A DNA stretch of 45,795 bases from an uncultured Lysobacterales bacterium (GTDB lineage: Bacteria > Pseudomonadota > Gammaproteobacteria > Xanthomonadales > SZUA-36), in NCBI GenBank assembly GCA_937927755.1, contig CALBDB010000173.1:1-45795 (forward strand), in the 5' to 3' direction. Below, in pieces: positions 26,022 to 35,016 of this stretch. Each line of letters starts with the position of its first letter. Position 1 is the first letter of the stretch. Under the pieces are notes generated by a model. The model saw only the letters and a list, made by a program, of their open reading frames with translations, made no database searches and was not told the origin of the DNA. Both the position numbers and the translations under genes were made by a program.

Positions 26022-27308
26022 TCAGGAACGTTCTCTGGCAATTGCGCGGTGACCAATATCACGACGGAAAAAGGCTCCATCCCAGTGGATTTTGTCGCAG
26101 CCGGCATAGGCCGCTTTTGCAGCTTCACTGACATTGTCGGCCATCGCACAGACACATAAGACCCTGCCGCCAGCGGCGACTACCCGGCCATCCGACAATT
26201 TTGTTCCGGCGTGGAATACACGGACCCCGTCATGGCTGGCTTCAGCCAGCCCGGAAATTTCCTGGCCTTTTGAGTAACTGCCCGGATAGCCGCCAGCGGC
26301 CATTACCACACCCAGGGCCGGTCGTGGATCCCACTTTGCTATGGCCTTGTCCAGTTGACCATTGACCGCCGCGAGGCAGAGGTCTGTGAGATCGGATTGC
26401 AGACGCATCAGGATGGGCTGGGTTTCGGGGTCTCCAAAACGGACATTGAATTCCAGGACCTTGGTTTCACCATCGGGCGATATCATCAGACCCGCATACA
26501 GAAAACCGGTAAAAGGCATGCCCTGTTCGGCCATGCCGCGAATGGTGGGCCGGATGACGGTATCCATCGCCCTTTGATGCAATACGTCATCAATTACAGG
26601 CGCCGGTGAATATGCACCCATGCCGCCGGTATTCGGACCGAGGTCACCTTCGTCGCGGGCCTTGTGATCCTGGCTGGTGGCCAGCGGCAGTATGTGTTCA
26701 CCATCGGCCATGACGATAAAACTGGCTTCTTCGCCGGTGAGGAATTCCTCGACGACCACCCTGTGGCCGGCTTCACCAAATGCATTGCCTGCCAGCATAT
26801 CCCTGACGGCGGCCTCTGCCTCGTCAACGGTTCCGGCGATGATCACACCTTTACCTGCAGCCAGGCCATCCGCCTTGACCACTATCGGCGCGCCCGTTTG
26901 GCGGATAAATGCCACCGCCTCGTCAATATCTGTGAAATTGCCATAGGCTGCAGTGGGGATACCATGCTGTGCCATGAAATCCTTGGCAAATGCCTTTGAG
27001 CCCTCAAGCTGGGCTGCGGCCGCGCTGGGTCCGAAGCATGCAAGGCCAGCCGCGCTAAACCTATCAACAATACCGTCTACCAGGGGGGCTTCGGGCCCGA
27101 CTATCGTCAGATCAACCTGGTTCTCAACTGCGAATGCGAGCAGTGCATCTATATCATCGCTACCCAGTGGGATATTCTCAACGCCGTGCTCAAGCCCGGT
27201 ACCGGCATTGCCGGGTGCGACATACACGTTTTCCACCCGGTCGGATTTTGCCACGCACCACGCCAAAGCATGCTCACGTCCCCCACTACCAACAACAAGT
27301 ACTTTCAT
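26022..27308 (-). CDS. purD: Phosphoribosylamine-glycine ligase (GAR synthetase)
   Basis: Second step of de novo purine synthesis: joins phosphoribosylamine and glycine with ATP. It is an ATP-grasp enzyme with the typical start MKVLVVGSGGREHALAW, the VGPEAPLVDGIVD stretch, the ATP-binding VVKADGLAAGKGV and the metal-binding LEFNVRFGDPETQ. Length 428 matches E. coli PurD. It lies between purH (upstream, 92 bp gap) and uvrD, continuing a purHD arrangement. Confidence 0.97.
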   Translation of the reverse strand: MKVLVVGSGGREHALAWCVAKSDRVENVYVAPGNAGTGLEHGVENIPLGSDDIDALLAFAVENQVDLTIVGPEAPLVDGIVDRFSAAGLACFGPSAAAAQLEGSKAFAKDFMAQHGIPTAAYGNFTDIDEAVAFIRQTGAPIVVKADGLAAGKGVIIAGTVDEAEAAVRDMLAGNAFGEAGHRVVVEEFLTGEEASFIVMADGEHILPLATSQDHKARDEGDLGPNTGGMGAYSPAPVIDDVLHQRAMDTVIRPTIRGMAEQGMPFTGFLYAGLMISPDGETKVLEFNVRFGDPETQPILMRLQSDLTDLCLAAVNGQLDKAIAKWDPRPALGVVMAAGGYPGSYSKGQEISGLAEASHDGVRVFHAGTKLSDGRVVAAGGRVLCVCAMADNVSEAAKAAYAGCDKIHWDGAFFRRDIGHRAIARERS

Positions 27309-27400
27309 TATTAGACCTAATACCTCAAAAGCTCACGCTCTTTTCATCTGTGTAATCAGTGTAATCTGTGGGTAAATAAATAAAACCTTAGAAATTTACA

Positions 27401-28966
27401 CTAATGCCTGAAGTGACGCACCCCGGTAAATACCATCGCAATGCCATGTTCGTTGGCTGCTGCTTTGACCTCGTCATCGCGCATGGAGCCGCCGGGCTGG
27501 ATAACGGCCTTGATACCGGCTTCGGCCGCGGTATCGATGCCATCCCTGAACGGGAAAAATGCATCAGACGCCATTGCCCCGCCGGTCAGGGAAAGACCGG
27601 CGTCCGCCGCCTTCCAGCGAGCTATCCGGGCAGAATCGACACGGCTCATCTGACCTGCACCAACACCGAGCGTGCGTCCTTCCGCTGCATAAACAATAGC
27701 ATTCGACTTGGCCATGCGGGCGACTTTCCAGGCAAATAGCATATCCTGCCACTCCTGTTCCGTCGGCTCACGTTCGCTGACACAACGGCAATCCGGCCTG
27801 CTAACCCGGTTTGCATCTTTTTGCTGTACCAACAGGCCTCCAGAAACGCGCTGGTAGTGCAAGCCAGCGTCGGGGCGTGCCGCAGCGCCACTGCTGAGCA
27901 GGCGGACATTTGGTTTGCCTGCAAATTTCTCTATCGCACCATCGCTGAATGCAGGTGCAATTACGACCTCGACAAACTGCTTGTCAATGATGGCCGCGGC
28001 GACCTCGGCCTGGACCAGTTCGCTGAAGGCGATGATACCGCCGAAACTCGAGACCGGATCAGTGGCGAAGGCTTTCAGATAGGCCTCCGTGTTGCTTTTG
28101 CCGACGGCGACGCCGCAGGGATTTGCATGTTTGACGATGACGCAGGCCGGTTGTCCGTTGAACTGATTTACACACTCCAACGCCGCATCAGCATCGTTGA
28201 TGTTGTTGTATGAAAGCTCCTTGCCCTGGAGTTGGTGAGTGGCGGCGATTCCGCTGGATTCGGCCCCGGACTCGACGTAAAAAGCAGCGGCCTGGTGTGG
28301 GTTCTCACCGTAACGGAGCTTCTGCCTGCTTTGAAATTGTGGGGTGATGTATCCGGGCAGCAGGTCCGGTTGTTCACCGTCGTCAGTTCTGCGGCTCAGG
28401 TATGCCGAAACCAGGCCATCGTATCGCGCGGTGTGTGCAAAAGCCTTGGTGGCCATTGAGAAACGAGTGCCTGAAGATACCTGCCCTGTTGCGGCGAGTT
28501 CATCCGCGATTGCCGCGTAATCGCCCGGATCGACAATGACCGTGACGCGGGCATGGTTCTTGGCCGCTGCACGCACCATCGCGGGGCCGCCGATGTCTAT
28601 ATTTTCAATCGCGTTTTCGAGGCTGCAGTTTTCATCGGCCGTGACCGACTCGAACGGGTACAGGTTCACGATGACAAGATCAATGGGCGGGATGTCGTGT
28701 GACTGCATGACATCCTGGTCCTGTTGACGGCCTAGTATGCCGCCATGGATTCGGGGGTGCAGGGTTTTGACACGGCCGTCCATGATCTCGGGGAAACCGG
28801 TATGCTCACTGACACCGGTTACGGCAAGACCTTCCTGGCTCAACAGCTTTTTTGTACCGCCGGTACTTAACAGGGTAAAGCCGAGGTCTGACAGGGCCCG
28901 GGCAAATTCTACCAGGCCGGATTTGTCAGAAACGCTAATTAAGGCGAACTTGTGGGATGAGGGCAT
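27401..28966 (-). CDS. purH: Bifunctional AICAR formyltransferase/IMP cyclohydrolase
   Basis: Carries out the last two steps of IMP synthesis. The N-terminal IMP cyclohydrolase half (about 1-195) has the MGS-like fold ([29 protein letters not shown]). The C-terminal transformylase half carries [12 protein letters not shown] and the catalytic Lys-His in [11 protein letters not shown]. It has 521 residues, normal for PurH. fis lies 74 bp upstream in the same direction and purD follows, so fis-purH-purD is probably one transcription unit. Confidence 0.97.
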   Translation of the reverse strand: MPSSHKFALISVSDKSGLVEFARALSDLGFTLLSTGGTKKLLSQEGLAVTGVSEHTGFPEIMDGRVKTLHPRIHGGILGRQQDQDVMQSHDIPPIDLVIVNLYPFESVTADENCSLENAIENIDIGGPAMVRAAAKNHARVTVIVDPGDYAAIADELAATGQVSSGTRFSMATKAFAHTARYDGLVSAYLSRRTDDGEQPDLLPGYITPQFQSRQKLRYGENPHQAAAFYVESGAESSGIAATHQLQGKELSYNNINDADAALECVNQFNGQPACVIVKHANPCGVAVGKSNTEAYLKAFATDPVSSFGGIIAFSELVQAEVAAAIIDKQFVEVVIAPAFSDGAIEKFAGKPNVRLLSSGAAARPDAGLHYQRVSGGLLVQQKDANRVSRPDCRCVSEREPTEQEWQDMLFAWKVARMAKSNAIVYAAEGRTLGVGAGQMSRVDSARIARWKAADAGLSLTGGAMASDAFFPFRDGIDTAAEAGIKAVIQPGGSMRDDEVKAAANEHGIAMVFTGVRHFRH

Positions 28967-29040
28967 TTTTTCTCTGCTATTTTACTGGTCAATCTAAACA
29001 GTTGCCTGGTCAGTACGGGGTCTTGCTAAACCGCTCTACA

Positions 29041-29322
29041 TCACCGGGTTAGCCGGGACTTTGTGCTGGAGTTGGCGTTGATGGAATAGCGCCGCATCTT
29101 GGTGCGCAAAGTGTTGCGGGTAATTCCCAACACGGCCGCCGCCCGCGACTGGTTTCCACCAGTCCACTTCAGGGTTTCTTCAAGCAGTGGAGGTTCTACC
29201 TCAGCAAGTAATAGCTGATATAGATTCTCCGGAGCTGTGTTGCCCATGTCCTGGAGGTATCTGCTGATGGTGCTCTTTACGTGTTGCCGGAGTGGTATAG
29301 CCTGGTCTGAATCTGCGTTCAT
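29041..29322 (-). CDS. fis: DNA-binding protein Fis
   Basis: A nucleoid protein and regulator of rRNA and growth-phase genes. The C-terminal helix-turn-helix is typical: EVEPPLLEETLKWTGGNQSRAAAVLGITRNTLRTKMRRY, which can be read in parts as PLLEETL, GGNQSRAA and NTLRTKM. The N-terminal activation region (PLRQHVKSTISRYLQDM) is present. It has 93 residues (E. coli 98). In enterics fis follows dusB; here it follows a DUF3426 gene and leads purH, as in many other gammaproteobacteria. The AT-rich 173 bp upstream (29323-29495) probably hold a promoter. Confidence 0.95.
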   Translation of the reverse strand: MNADSDQAIPLRQHVKSTISRYLQDMGNTAPENLYQLLLAEVEPPLLEETLKWTGGNQSRAAAVLGITRNTLRTKMRRYSINANSSTKSRLTR

Positions 29323-29495
29323 GGTGTCTTCTGATATTGGTTTATTGCAGGATTGATCGTTGATGCGAACACTAACATATTTGACCGGTGATACGTTGTA
29401 GTTTGTTGCTCAAATTCGACTAAATCACACTCAAACAAACCGCTATATATCGTATCGTTTGTGCCTTGGAATTTTACCCGGGCCAGGGGACTGTT

Positions 29496-30212
29496 TCACA
29501 TGAAATTAATTTCAAACCCGACAGCCCGGTTGCCCGGGTCTCCAAGTTCCAGCAGGACGGGTAAATACACATCCGCTGCGAGCCCCGCTTCAATGTCGGC
29601 GCCCGGCCGCAGGTAATCCTCGGGCTGAAGCCGACGTCTTGCCACCGGCTGGCCTGTCGCGTCCAGCAAGGTGATCTCGAGCACCGGAAATACCTGGATA
29701 CGCGGGGCGAGGTTTACAAAGGTGAGACTCAAAACCAGTATGCCTGAGCGTGTGGGGTGCGTATGGATATCACGGCTGATGAGCTGTATCTGTTGCGGGT
29801 CCCTGAGCAGGCTGTCGGGTTCATCCTGTACCCATCCATGTTGGCTCAGCCAGCCACTGACCAATGGGCTTTCGAGCGCCGGCCCGCGGAATGTCCAGGC
29901 CGTGTTTGCGATCGTAAACAGCACGAGCAATGCCATGGCCGCGCCCCAGGCCAGGCGGTTGCGCTTGCGTGCTTTTTCCTCTTCGCTTTCTGACGCGTTT
30001 TCATCTACCTGGCCGGGCCCAATCACGGGTGGAGCTGCGTTGGGGCCTTTTGCCGGCCCATGTGCCTGGCCGGACGGCCATTCATCAAAGAGGAAGCTCA
30101 GAGCACTGAATATTCTGTCGCATTCACCACACTGTACCAGGCCGCGAGCGTGCGCCAGCAACTCCGCAGACAGCGGGTGGACGGACTTGCACTGTGGGCA
30201 ACGGGTGAACAT
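29496..30212 (-). CDS. Zinc-ribbon and DUF3426 membrane protein
   Basis: A 238-residue protein. An N-terminal MJ0042-type zinc ribbon has two CxxC pairs (MFTRCPQCKSVHPLS, LVQCGECDRIF). A linker leads to one transmembrane helix near residues 90-115 (LAWGAAMALLVLFTIANTAW), followed by a periplasmic DUF3426 domain (ISRDIHTHPTRSGILVLSLTFVNLAP). It lies upstream of fis, as in many gammaproteobacteria where prmA precedes it. Here prmA is absent and a DUF4124 gene and pyrE precede it instead. The function of the family is unknown. Confidence 0.88.
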   Translation of the reverse strand: MFTRCPQCKSVHPLSAELLAHARGLVQCGECDRIFSALSFLFDEWPSGQAHGPAKGPNAAPPVIGPGQVDENASESEEEKARKRNRLAWGAAMALLVLFTIANTAWTFRGPALESPLVSGWLSQHGWVQDEPDSLLRDPQQIQLISRDIHTHPTRSGILVLSLTFVNLAPRIQVFPVLEITLLDATGQPVARRRLQPEDYLRPGADIEAGLAADVYLPVLLELGDPGNRAVGFEINFM

Positions 30213-30247
30213 CAGGTATTCACTTCGGGCAGCAGACCGGTGGGATT

Positions 30248-30895
30248 CTATCCCTGGTCCGGTGGCTCTTCTTCAGTTGTGTCAGCGTCCGATGTCAGGT
30301 ACCGGTAACGTTCGAGGTCTGACTGGTAACGGTCACGGATTCGCTCTTCCCGCCGGGCCATTGTCATACGTTTTTTTTCATCCGAGGCGCGTCGCGCATA
30401 CAGTTTATCGATACCTGCCTGTTGCTCCGGGCTAATCGGGCGGTTGGCCCGCTGCTGGTCCGCAGCTTGCCTGATCTGCTCCCGTATCGCGGCATTCGTG
30501 CTCTCGTAGGACTTGTTGATTATCCGCGTATCGTAACCCAGTTGGGCAATTTCCATCTCGAGGGCTTGCAGGATCTCCTCTTCCGAACGGTACTGTATGA
30601 CCAGTAAGCGGTCGGACTGGCGCTCGCGTTCCTCTTCCGAAATCAACGGCGCGCGCTCCTGCATCATTTGTTCCGCCCTGACTTCCATAGGCACGGAAGT
30701 ATCCTCCACATGCTCAATGACCATGCCGGCATTGTTCAGAACGTCATATGGCTGGTCGGCGTATTCAGGCGGTACAGCAGCGCCATAGTGGACCTTGCCG
30801 TCCTTGTCTTTCCAGCGGTAGGTGTCGGCTGCCAGCGAGGTGATTGACAGGCTAAATATCAGAGCGGTCAGTACTGCCGCAATCCTTGGCGTCAT
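30248..30895 (-). CDS. DUF4124 domain exported protein
   Basis: A secreted or periplasmic protein of 215 residues with signal peptide MTPRIAAVLTALIFSLSITSLAA, then the DUF4124 motif (TYRWKDKDGKVHYGAAVPPE) and a long charged helical region rich in Glu, Arg and Gln (about 90-200), probably coiled coil. DUF4124 function is unknown. I chose the ATG at 30895 because it starts the signal peptide; an ATG at 30913 overlapping the end of pyrE is also possible. The gene follows pyrE without a gap and is likely co-transcribed with it. Confidence 0.82.
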   Translation of the reverse strand: MTPRIAAVLTALIFSLSITSLAADTYRWKDKDGKVHYGAAVPPEYADQPYDVLNNAGMVIEHVEDTSVPMEVRAEQMMQERAPLISEEERERQSDRLLVIQYRSEEEILQALEMEIAQLGYDTRIINKSYESTNAAIREQIRQAADQQRANRPISPEQQAGIDKLYARRASDEKKRMTMARREERIRDRYQSDLERYRYLTSDADTTEEEPPDQG

Positions 30896-30902
30896 ATACG
30901 GG

Positions 30903-31544
30903 CTAGATTCCATACCGGTTACGATACCGCCGAATGGCTTCGATGTCGATATTTCCGGCTGACCGGCTTTCCAGGAATTCGATCAGATCATCAAGGCCTG
31001 CGATGGCAACTACGGGTATTTGAAATTCATCAACAACTTCCTGTGCGGCAGATTTCTCACCCAGTCCGCGCTCCTGGCGGTCCAGGGCAATCGCGACGCC
31101 GCATGGGGTTGCGCCCGCCTGCCTGATCCATTCGATTGATTCTCGCACCGAGGTACCGGCCGATATGACATCATCGGTGATCAGAACCCGGCCCTTGAGC
31201 GCTGCGCCGACCAGTGTGCCGCCCTCGCCGTGGTCCTTGGCCTCCTTGCGGTTATAGGCAAACGGGATATTTCTATGATGGTTGGCATTGAGCATGATGG
31301 CGACACCGGCAGCCAGCGGTATACCCTTGTAGGCGGGACCGAACAGCATGTCAAAACCTACACCTGAATCCAGTATGGCCTGCGCATAGCAGGCTGAGAG
31401 AAGTTCCAGGCTGTGTCCGTCGTCAAATCCGCCGGCATTGAAAAAATATGGGCTGACCCGTCCTGATTTCAGCGTAAACTCACCAAACCTGAGGTTGCCC
31501 CGCGCCATGGCCAGCTCAAAAAACTTCTGTTTGTAGTTTTGCAT
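30903..31544 (-). CDS. pyrE: Orotate phosphoribosyltransferase
   Basis: Makes OMP from orotate and PRPP. The PRPP-binding motif VLITDDVISAGTSVRES is intact, as is the N-terminal FTLKSGRVSPYFFNAGGFDDG. The ATG at 31544 gives 213 residues, the same as E. coli PyrE; the longer frame to 31631 adds an unconserved extension. It is transcribed away from the exonuclease III/Crc-type gene across a 150-bp spacer, the same neighbourhood as pyrE-crc in pseudomonads. Confidence 0.95.
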   Translation of the reverse strand: MQNYKQKFFELAMARGNLRFGEFTLKSGRVSPYFFNAGGFDDGHSLELLSACYAQAILDSGVGFDMLFGPAYKGIPLAAGVAIMLNANHHRNIPFAYNRKEAKDHGEGGTLVGAALKGRVLITDDVISAGTSVRESIEWIRQAGATPCGVAIALDRQERGLGEKSAAQEVVDEFQIPVVAIAGLDDLIEFLESRSAGNIDIEAIRRYRNRYGI

Positions 31545-31694
31545 CGGGGAAGTATCTCGCGGCTTTGCCGGGGCTGCAATCCGGAATTGCAAAAATAACC
31601 CTGAAAGCTGCCCGTTGTACGCACCGGTCATGACATCATGGACAAGGGCGGTTATGCTGCTCGCCTGCTTTCGAAAACAGAAGAATTACAAGCC

Positions 31695-32477
31695 ATGCGA
31701 ATAATCAGTGTTAACACCAACGGAATCAGGGCGGCAGCCAGAAAAGGTTTTTTTGACTGGATGCAAAAGCAGGAACCGGATGTTGTCTGTATCCAGGAAA
31801 CCAAGGCGCAGGAGCACCAGCTTAGCGACCCGGTATTTTCTCCGCCGGGCTACAACCGTTATTTCCATGACGCGCAGAAAAAGGGCTACAGCGGCGTAGC
31901 GATCTACACCCGTCATCAGCCCGATAAAGTTCATCTTGGTATCGGCTGGGAAGTCATGGATGAAGAAGGTCGATGGATAAGGGCCGATTTTGGCAATCTG
32001 AGTATTATTTCCCTGTACATGCAGTCCGGCTCATCCAAGGATGAGCGCCAGCAGGTCAAGTACCAGACCATGGATTACCTGCAACCCTTGCTCAAGGCGA
32101 TGGTAAATAAGGGTCGCGAGTACGTCATCTGTGGTGACTGGAACATAGCGCACAAAAAGATTGATATCAAAAACTGGCGCGGCAACCAGAAAAACTCAGG
32201 CTTCCTGCCGGAAGAACGCGCCTGGATGGATGAGCTGTTCGGCCCGGTGGGCATGGTTGATGCCTTCCGCCAGGTGGAAAGCGGCGAACACCAGTACACC
32301 TGGTGGTCAAACCGCGGACAGGCCTGGGCCAACAACACCGGTTGGCGTATTGATTACCACATCGCCACACCGGGGGTGGCATCAACGGCGCGCGCGGTGG
32401 AGATCTATAAGGACGAGCGCTTCTCGGACCACGCACCATTGACCATTGATTACGATTACGTGATTGCAGGCGGGTAA
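31695..32477 (+). CDS. Exonuclease III family nuclease (Crc-like lineage, catalytic residues intact)
   Basis: A 260-residue member of the exonuclease III/AP endonuclease family. Catalytic motifs are intact: IQETKAQ (metal-binding Glu), CGDWNIAHKKIDIKNW (Asp and Asn), TGWRIDYHIATP and the SDHAPLTIDYDY end. The start MRIISVNTNGIRAA and the position opposite pyrE recall Pseudomonas Crc, the catabolite repression protein that arose from this family. Crc has lost key catalytic residues, while this protein keeps them, so an active DNA-repair nuclease is more likely. The ATG at 31695 was chosen over 31638 from the family N-terminus. ampG follows after six bases. Confidence 0.9.
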   Translation: MRIISVNTNGIRAAARKGFFDWMQKQEPDVVCIQETKAQEHQLSDPVFSPPGYNRYFHDAQKKGYSGVAIYTRHQPDKVHLGIGWEVMDEEGRWIRADFGNLSIISLYMQSGSSKDERQQVKYQTMDYLQPLLKAMVNKGREYVICGDWNIAHKKIDIKNWRGNQKNSGFLPEERAWMDELFGPVGMVDAFRQVESGEHQYTWWSNRGQAWANNTGWRIDYHIATPGVASTARAVEIYKDERFSDHAPLTIDYDYVIAGG

Positions 32478-32483
32478 GGGGTT

Positions 32484-33728
32484 TTGAATACCACCCCCAG
32501 GCGCTGGCAGGAAATCTTGTTTAACCGCAAGATGGTGACCTGCCTGTTCCTGGGATTCACCTCCGGTATGCCGCTTTACGTGCTGATCCAGTTGGTGCCG
32601 GCCTGGTTGCGCAGCCATGAGGTTGATCTTGCGACCATCGGGCTTTTTGCATTGGTTTCATTACCCTATACCTGGAAATTCCTGTGGTCGCCGCTGATGG
32701 ACAGGTACAAGCTGCCATTTTTGGGCAGACGGCGGGGATGGGCGCTGATTACACAGGCCGGTCTGTTGGTATCCATTGCGGCCCTGGGCCGGTTTGACCC
32801 CTCGGTTTCGTTGCAGGCCATCGTTGTCACGGTATTCATCGTGTCCCTGTTTGGCGCCAGCCAGGATATTGTTATTGATGCCTACCGGCGTGAACTGCTG
32901 GCTGATGATGAACTGGGGACAGGTACATCCCTGTTTGTCAATGCCTATCGTCTTTCCTCGCTGGTGCCGGGGTCGCTGGCGCTGATTCTGTCCGATTTCC
33001 TGCCATGGCCGGTGGTTTACTGGGTCACGGCAGGGTTTATGGGTGTCGGCATAATCACCACGCTTATCATCAGGGAAGTCAGCGATGACGCCCTTGCCCC
33101 GGTGACGTTGCGAGAGGCAGTTGTTGACCCCTTCGTAGAGTTTTTTTCGCGTGACGGTATAGCGGCCGGTCTGGCGATACTCGGCTTCATGTTTTTGTAC
33201 AAACTGGGTGACAACATGGCCACCGCCCTGGCCACGCCCTTTTACCTGGATATGGGTTTCAGCCGTACGGAAATTGGCTCGATCGCCAAGATAGCCGCCC
33301 TGTGGGCTTCCATCGCGGGTGGCATCCTGGGTGGCGTGATCATGTTGAAACTGAGTATCAACAGGGCGCTTTGGGTGTTCGGGTTTGTGCAGATGGTGAC
33401 CATACTGGGGTTTGTCTGGTTGAGCACGGTCGGTCATCAGCCGGTGGGGCTGTTTATCGTGGTCAGTGGCGAATACCTGGGCGTAGGGCTGGGTACGATT
33501 GCGCTGACAGCGTACATGGCAAGGGAGACCAGCAAGGCTTTTACCGCCACCCAATTCGCGCTATTCAGCAGCTTTATCGCGGTGCCGAGGACGTTTGCCA
33601 ATGCTTCAACCGGCTTTATCATCGAAGCGGTTGGTTATACGCAGTTTTTTATCGTCTGCACCCTGGTGGCGGTTCCCGGGATGCTGTTGTTACTCAAGGT
33701 CGCACCCTGGAATGAACGCCGGGCCTAA
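32484..33728 (+). CDS. ampG: AmpG-like muropeptide permease (MFS)
   Basis: A 12-helix major facilitator protein of 414 residues, of the AmpG group that imports GlcNAc-anhydroMurNAc muropeptides for cell-wall recycling. The N-terminal signature is FLGFTSGMPLYVLIQLVPAW, then LPYTWKFLWSPLMDRY and LGRRRGWALITQ. The start is a TTG at 32484 preceded by AAGGGG; an ATG at 32532 (MVTCLFLGF) is the alternative. It is probably co-transcribed with the upstream nuclease gene. AnmK, which uses the sugar released from imported muropeptides, is encoded at the right end of the window. Confidence 0.9.
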   Translation: MNTTPRRWQEILFNRKMVTCLFLGFTSGMPLYVLIQLVPAWLRSHEVDLATIGLFALVSLPYTWKFLWSPLMDRYKLPFLGRRRGWALITQAGLLVSIAALGRFDPSVSLQAIVVTVFIVSLFGASQDIVIDAYRRELLADDELGTGTSLFVNAYRLSSLVPGSLALILSDFLPWPVVYWVTAGFMGVGIITTLIIREVSDDALAPVTLREAVVDPFVEFFSRDGIAAGLAILGFMFLYKLGDNMATALATPFYLDMGFSRTEIGSIAKIAALWASIAGGILGGVIMLKLSINRALWVFGFVQMVTILGFVWLSTVGHQPVGLFIVVSGEYLGVGLGTIALTAYMARETSKAFTATQFALFSSFIAVPRTFANASTGFIIEAVGYTQFFIVCTLVAVPGMLLLLKVAPWNERRA

Positions 33729-33777
33729 GTGGTTTTACCGGCTTTTTCCGGTTCCGGGAAATCGTTGACCGGGCAAA

Positions 33778-35016
33778 TCAAGCTACCCTGGATCCAGGGA
33801 GTAGTGATTTAACCTGCTCATCAATTTGTTCATCCTCGGCTCTCGGAAAAATCGGCAGGTAGTGCACCGCGAGAAAGAAAACGACGGTGCCACCCGTGAT
33901 AAATGCGAGTGACAATGCGATTTCCATCCAGGTCGGGATGTAATGGAGATGATCGCTAACATCCATTCCAATCCAACTAACATTGACCCGGTTGAGCACA
34001 ATGCCCGCCATAACAAGAAATGCGGCTGTCAGCAATCCTCTTGGCAGCAGCCTGAACTTTCTGATGGATAACAATATGGCGGGTAATGCAACGCAACCCA
34101 TCATTTCCACCAGGAACAGGCGGCTCTGCAGACTGCCCTCAAAAACCATTTCCAGGTGTCCGCGTGCGGTGAGGTCGGCCATTTTCATAGCCAGGTAAAT
34201 AAACAGGATGATGCCGGCGGCCCTTCCGAGGTCTCTCATCAGCATGGATTCGAGGCCGCGTCTGAGAATCTTGGCTGAGAAGTACGATTCCACGATTATC
34301 ACGCACATGCCTGCAGCCACGGCGGAGATCAGGAAAAATACAGGTAACAGCGGCGAGTACCACAAGGGGTAAAGTTTTTCCGGAACGATCAGGTACAGGG
34401 AACCCAGTGAAGACTGGTGCATGGTGGAGAGAATCACACCGGCAATCACAACCGGAATAGTGGTCGTTTTGACCAGTTTTAACAACCTGGTTAAACCCAG
34501 GCGCTCAAGTAAAGGCGGGCTGGTTTCGATGGCTAGCACTGTTGAGTAAAGTATCACGCACCAGGTTACTTCGAACATGATGGAATGGTGCTGCCACATG
34601 ACCAGCGGATGCCACCAGCTCAATGGACGCCCGATGTCAATAAAGAGTGCCACCGCGACCAGCATGTAGCCCAGAAATGCCGTGAGTATGGTCGGTCTGA
34701 GAATGGGTTCAAAACGCTCGATGCGAAATATATGTACCGTGGCTGCGATGACAAAACCACCGGCAGCCAGGGCGACGCCGGCGAACACATCTGCGCCGAT
34801 CCACAGACCCCATGGGGCCGCGTCGTTCATCCCCGTTACCGCACCGAGACCTTCGGAAAACCGCCTGATCAGCGTCCACAGGGCCGAAACCCAGATACAA
34901 AGAACGGTGATGGCCGTGACCGGCCGCAGGAATCGTGGTCTTTTATCGTAGACCAGGCATAAGGCCACCCAGGTCAAAATAGCCAGGCACACGAGTATGA
35001 AAATCCAGCCGTTCAT
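33778..35016 (-). CDS. NrfD/HybB-type quinone-interacting membrane subunit (module 1)
   Basis: A 412-residue integral membrane protein with about ten helices, of the NrfD/PsrC/HybB superfamily. Its start is typical (MNGWIFILVCLAILTWVALC), with NDAAPWGLWIGADVFAGVALAAGG, which holds the conserved PWGLWIG block, and DIGRPLSWWHP. In known complexes this subunit binds quinol and passes electrons to the ferredoxin-like partner. It overlaps the ferredoxin gene by 4 bp (ATGA). It ends with a perfect 14-bp palindrome (CCCTGGATCCAGGG, 33786-33799). It is the last gene of a cytochrome-ferredoxin-NrfD cassette with no molybdopterin subunit. Confidence 0.9.
   Translation of the reverse strand: MNGWIFILVCLAILTWVALCLVYDKRPRFLRPVTAITVLCIWVSALWTLIRRFSEGLGAVTGMNDAAPWGLWIGADVFAGVALAAGGFVIAATVHIFRIERFEPILRPTILTAFLGYMLVAVALFIDIGRPLSWWHPLVMWQHHSIMFEVTWCVILYSTVLAIETSPPLLERLGLTRLLKLVKTTTIPVVIAGVILSTMHQSSLGSLYLIVPEKLYPLWYSPLLPVFFLISAVAAGMCVIIVESYFSAKILRRGLESMLMRDLGRAAGIILFIYLAMKMADLTARGHLEMVFEGSLQSRLFLVEMMGCVALPAILLSIRKFRLLPRGLLTAAFLVMAGIVLNRVNVSWIGMDVSDHLHYIPTWMEIALSLAFITGGTVVFFLAVHYLPIFPRAEDEQIDEQVKSLLPGSRVA

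Noticed and set aside
32661-33554. Minus-strand frame of 297 residues opposite ampG
   Set aside because: Composition is low-complexity, rich in Gln, His and Arg as expected for the complement of a membrane protein gene, and it matches nothing.
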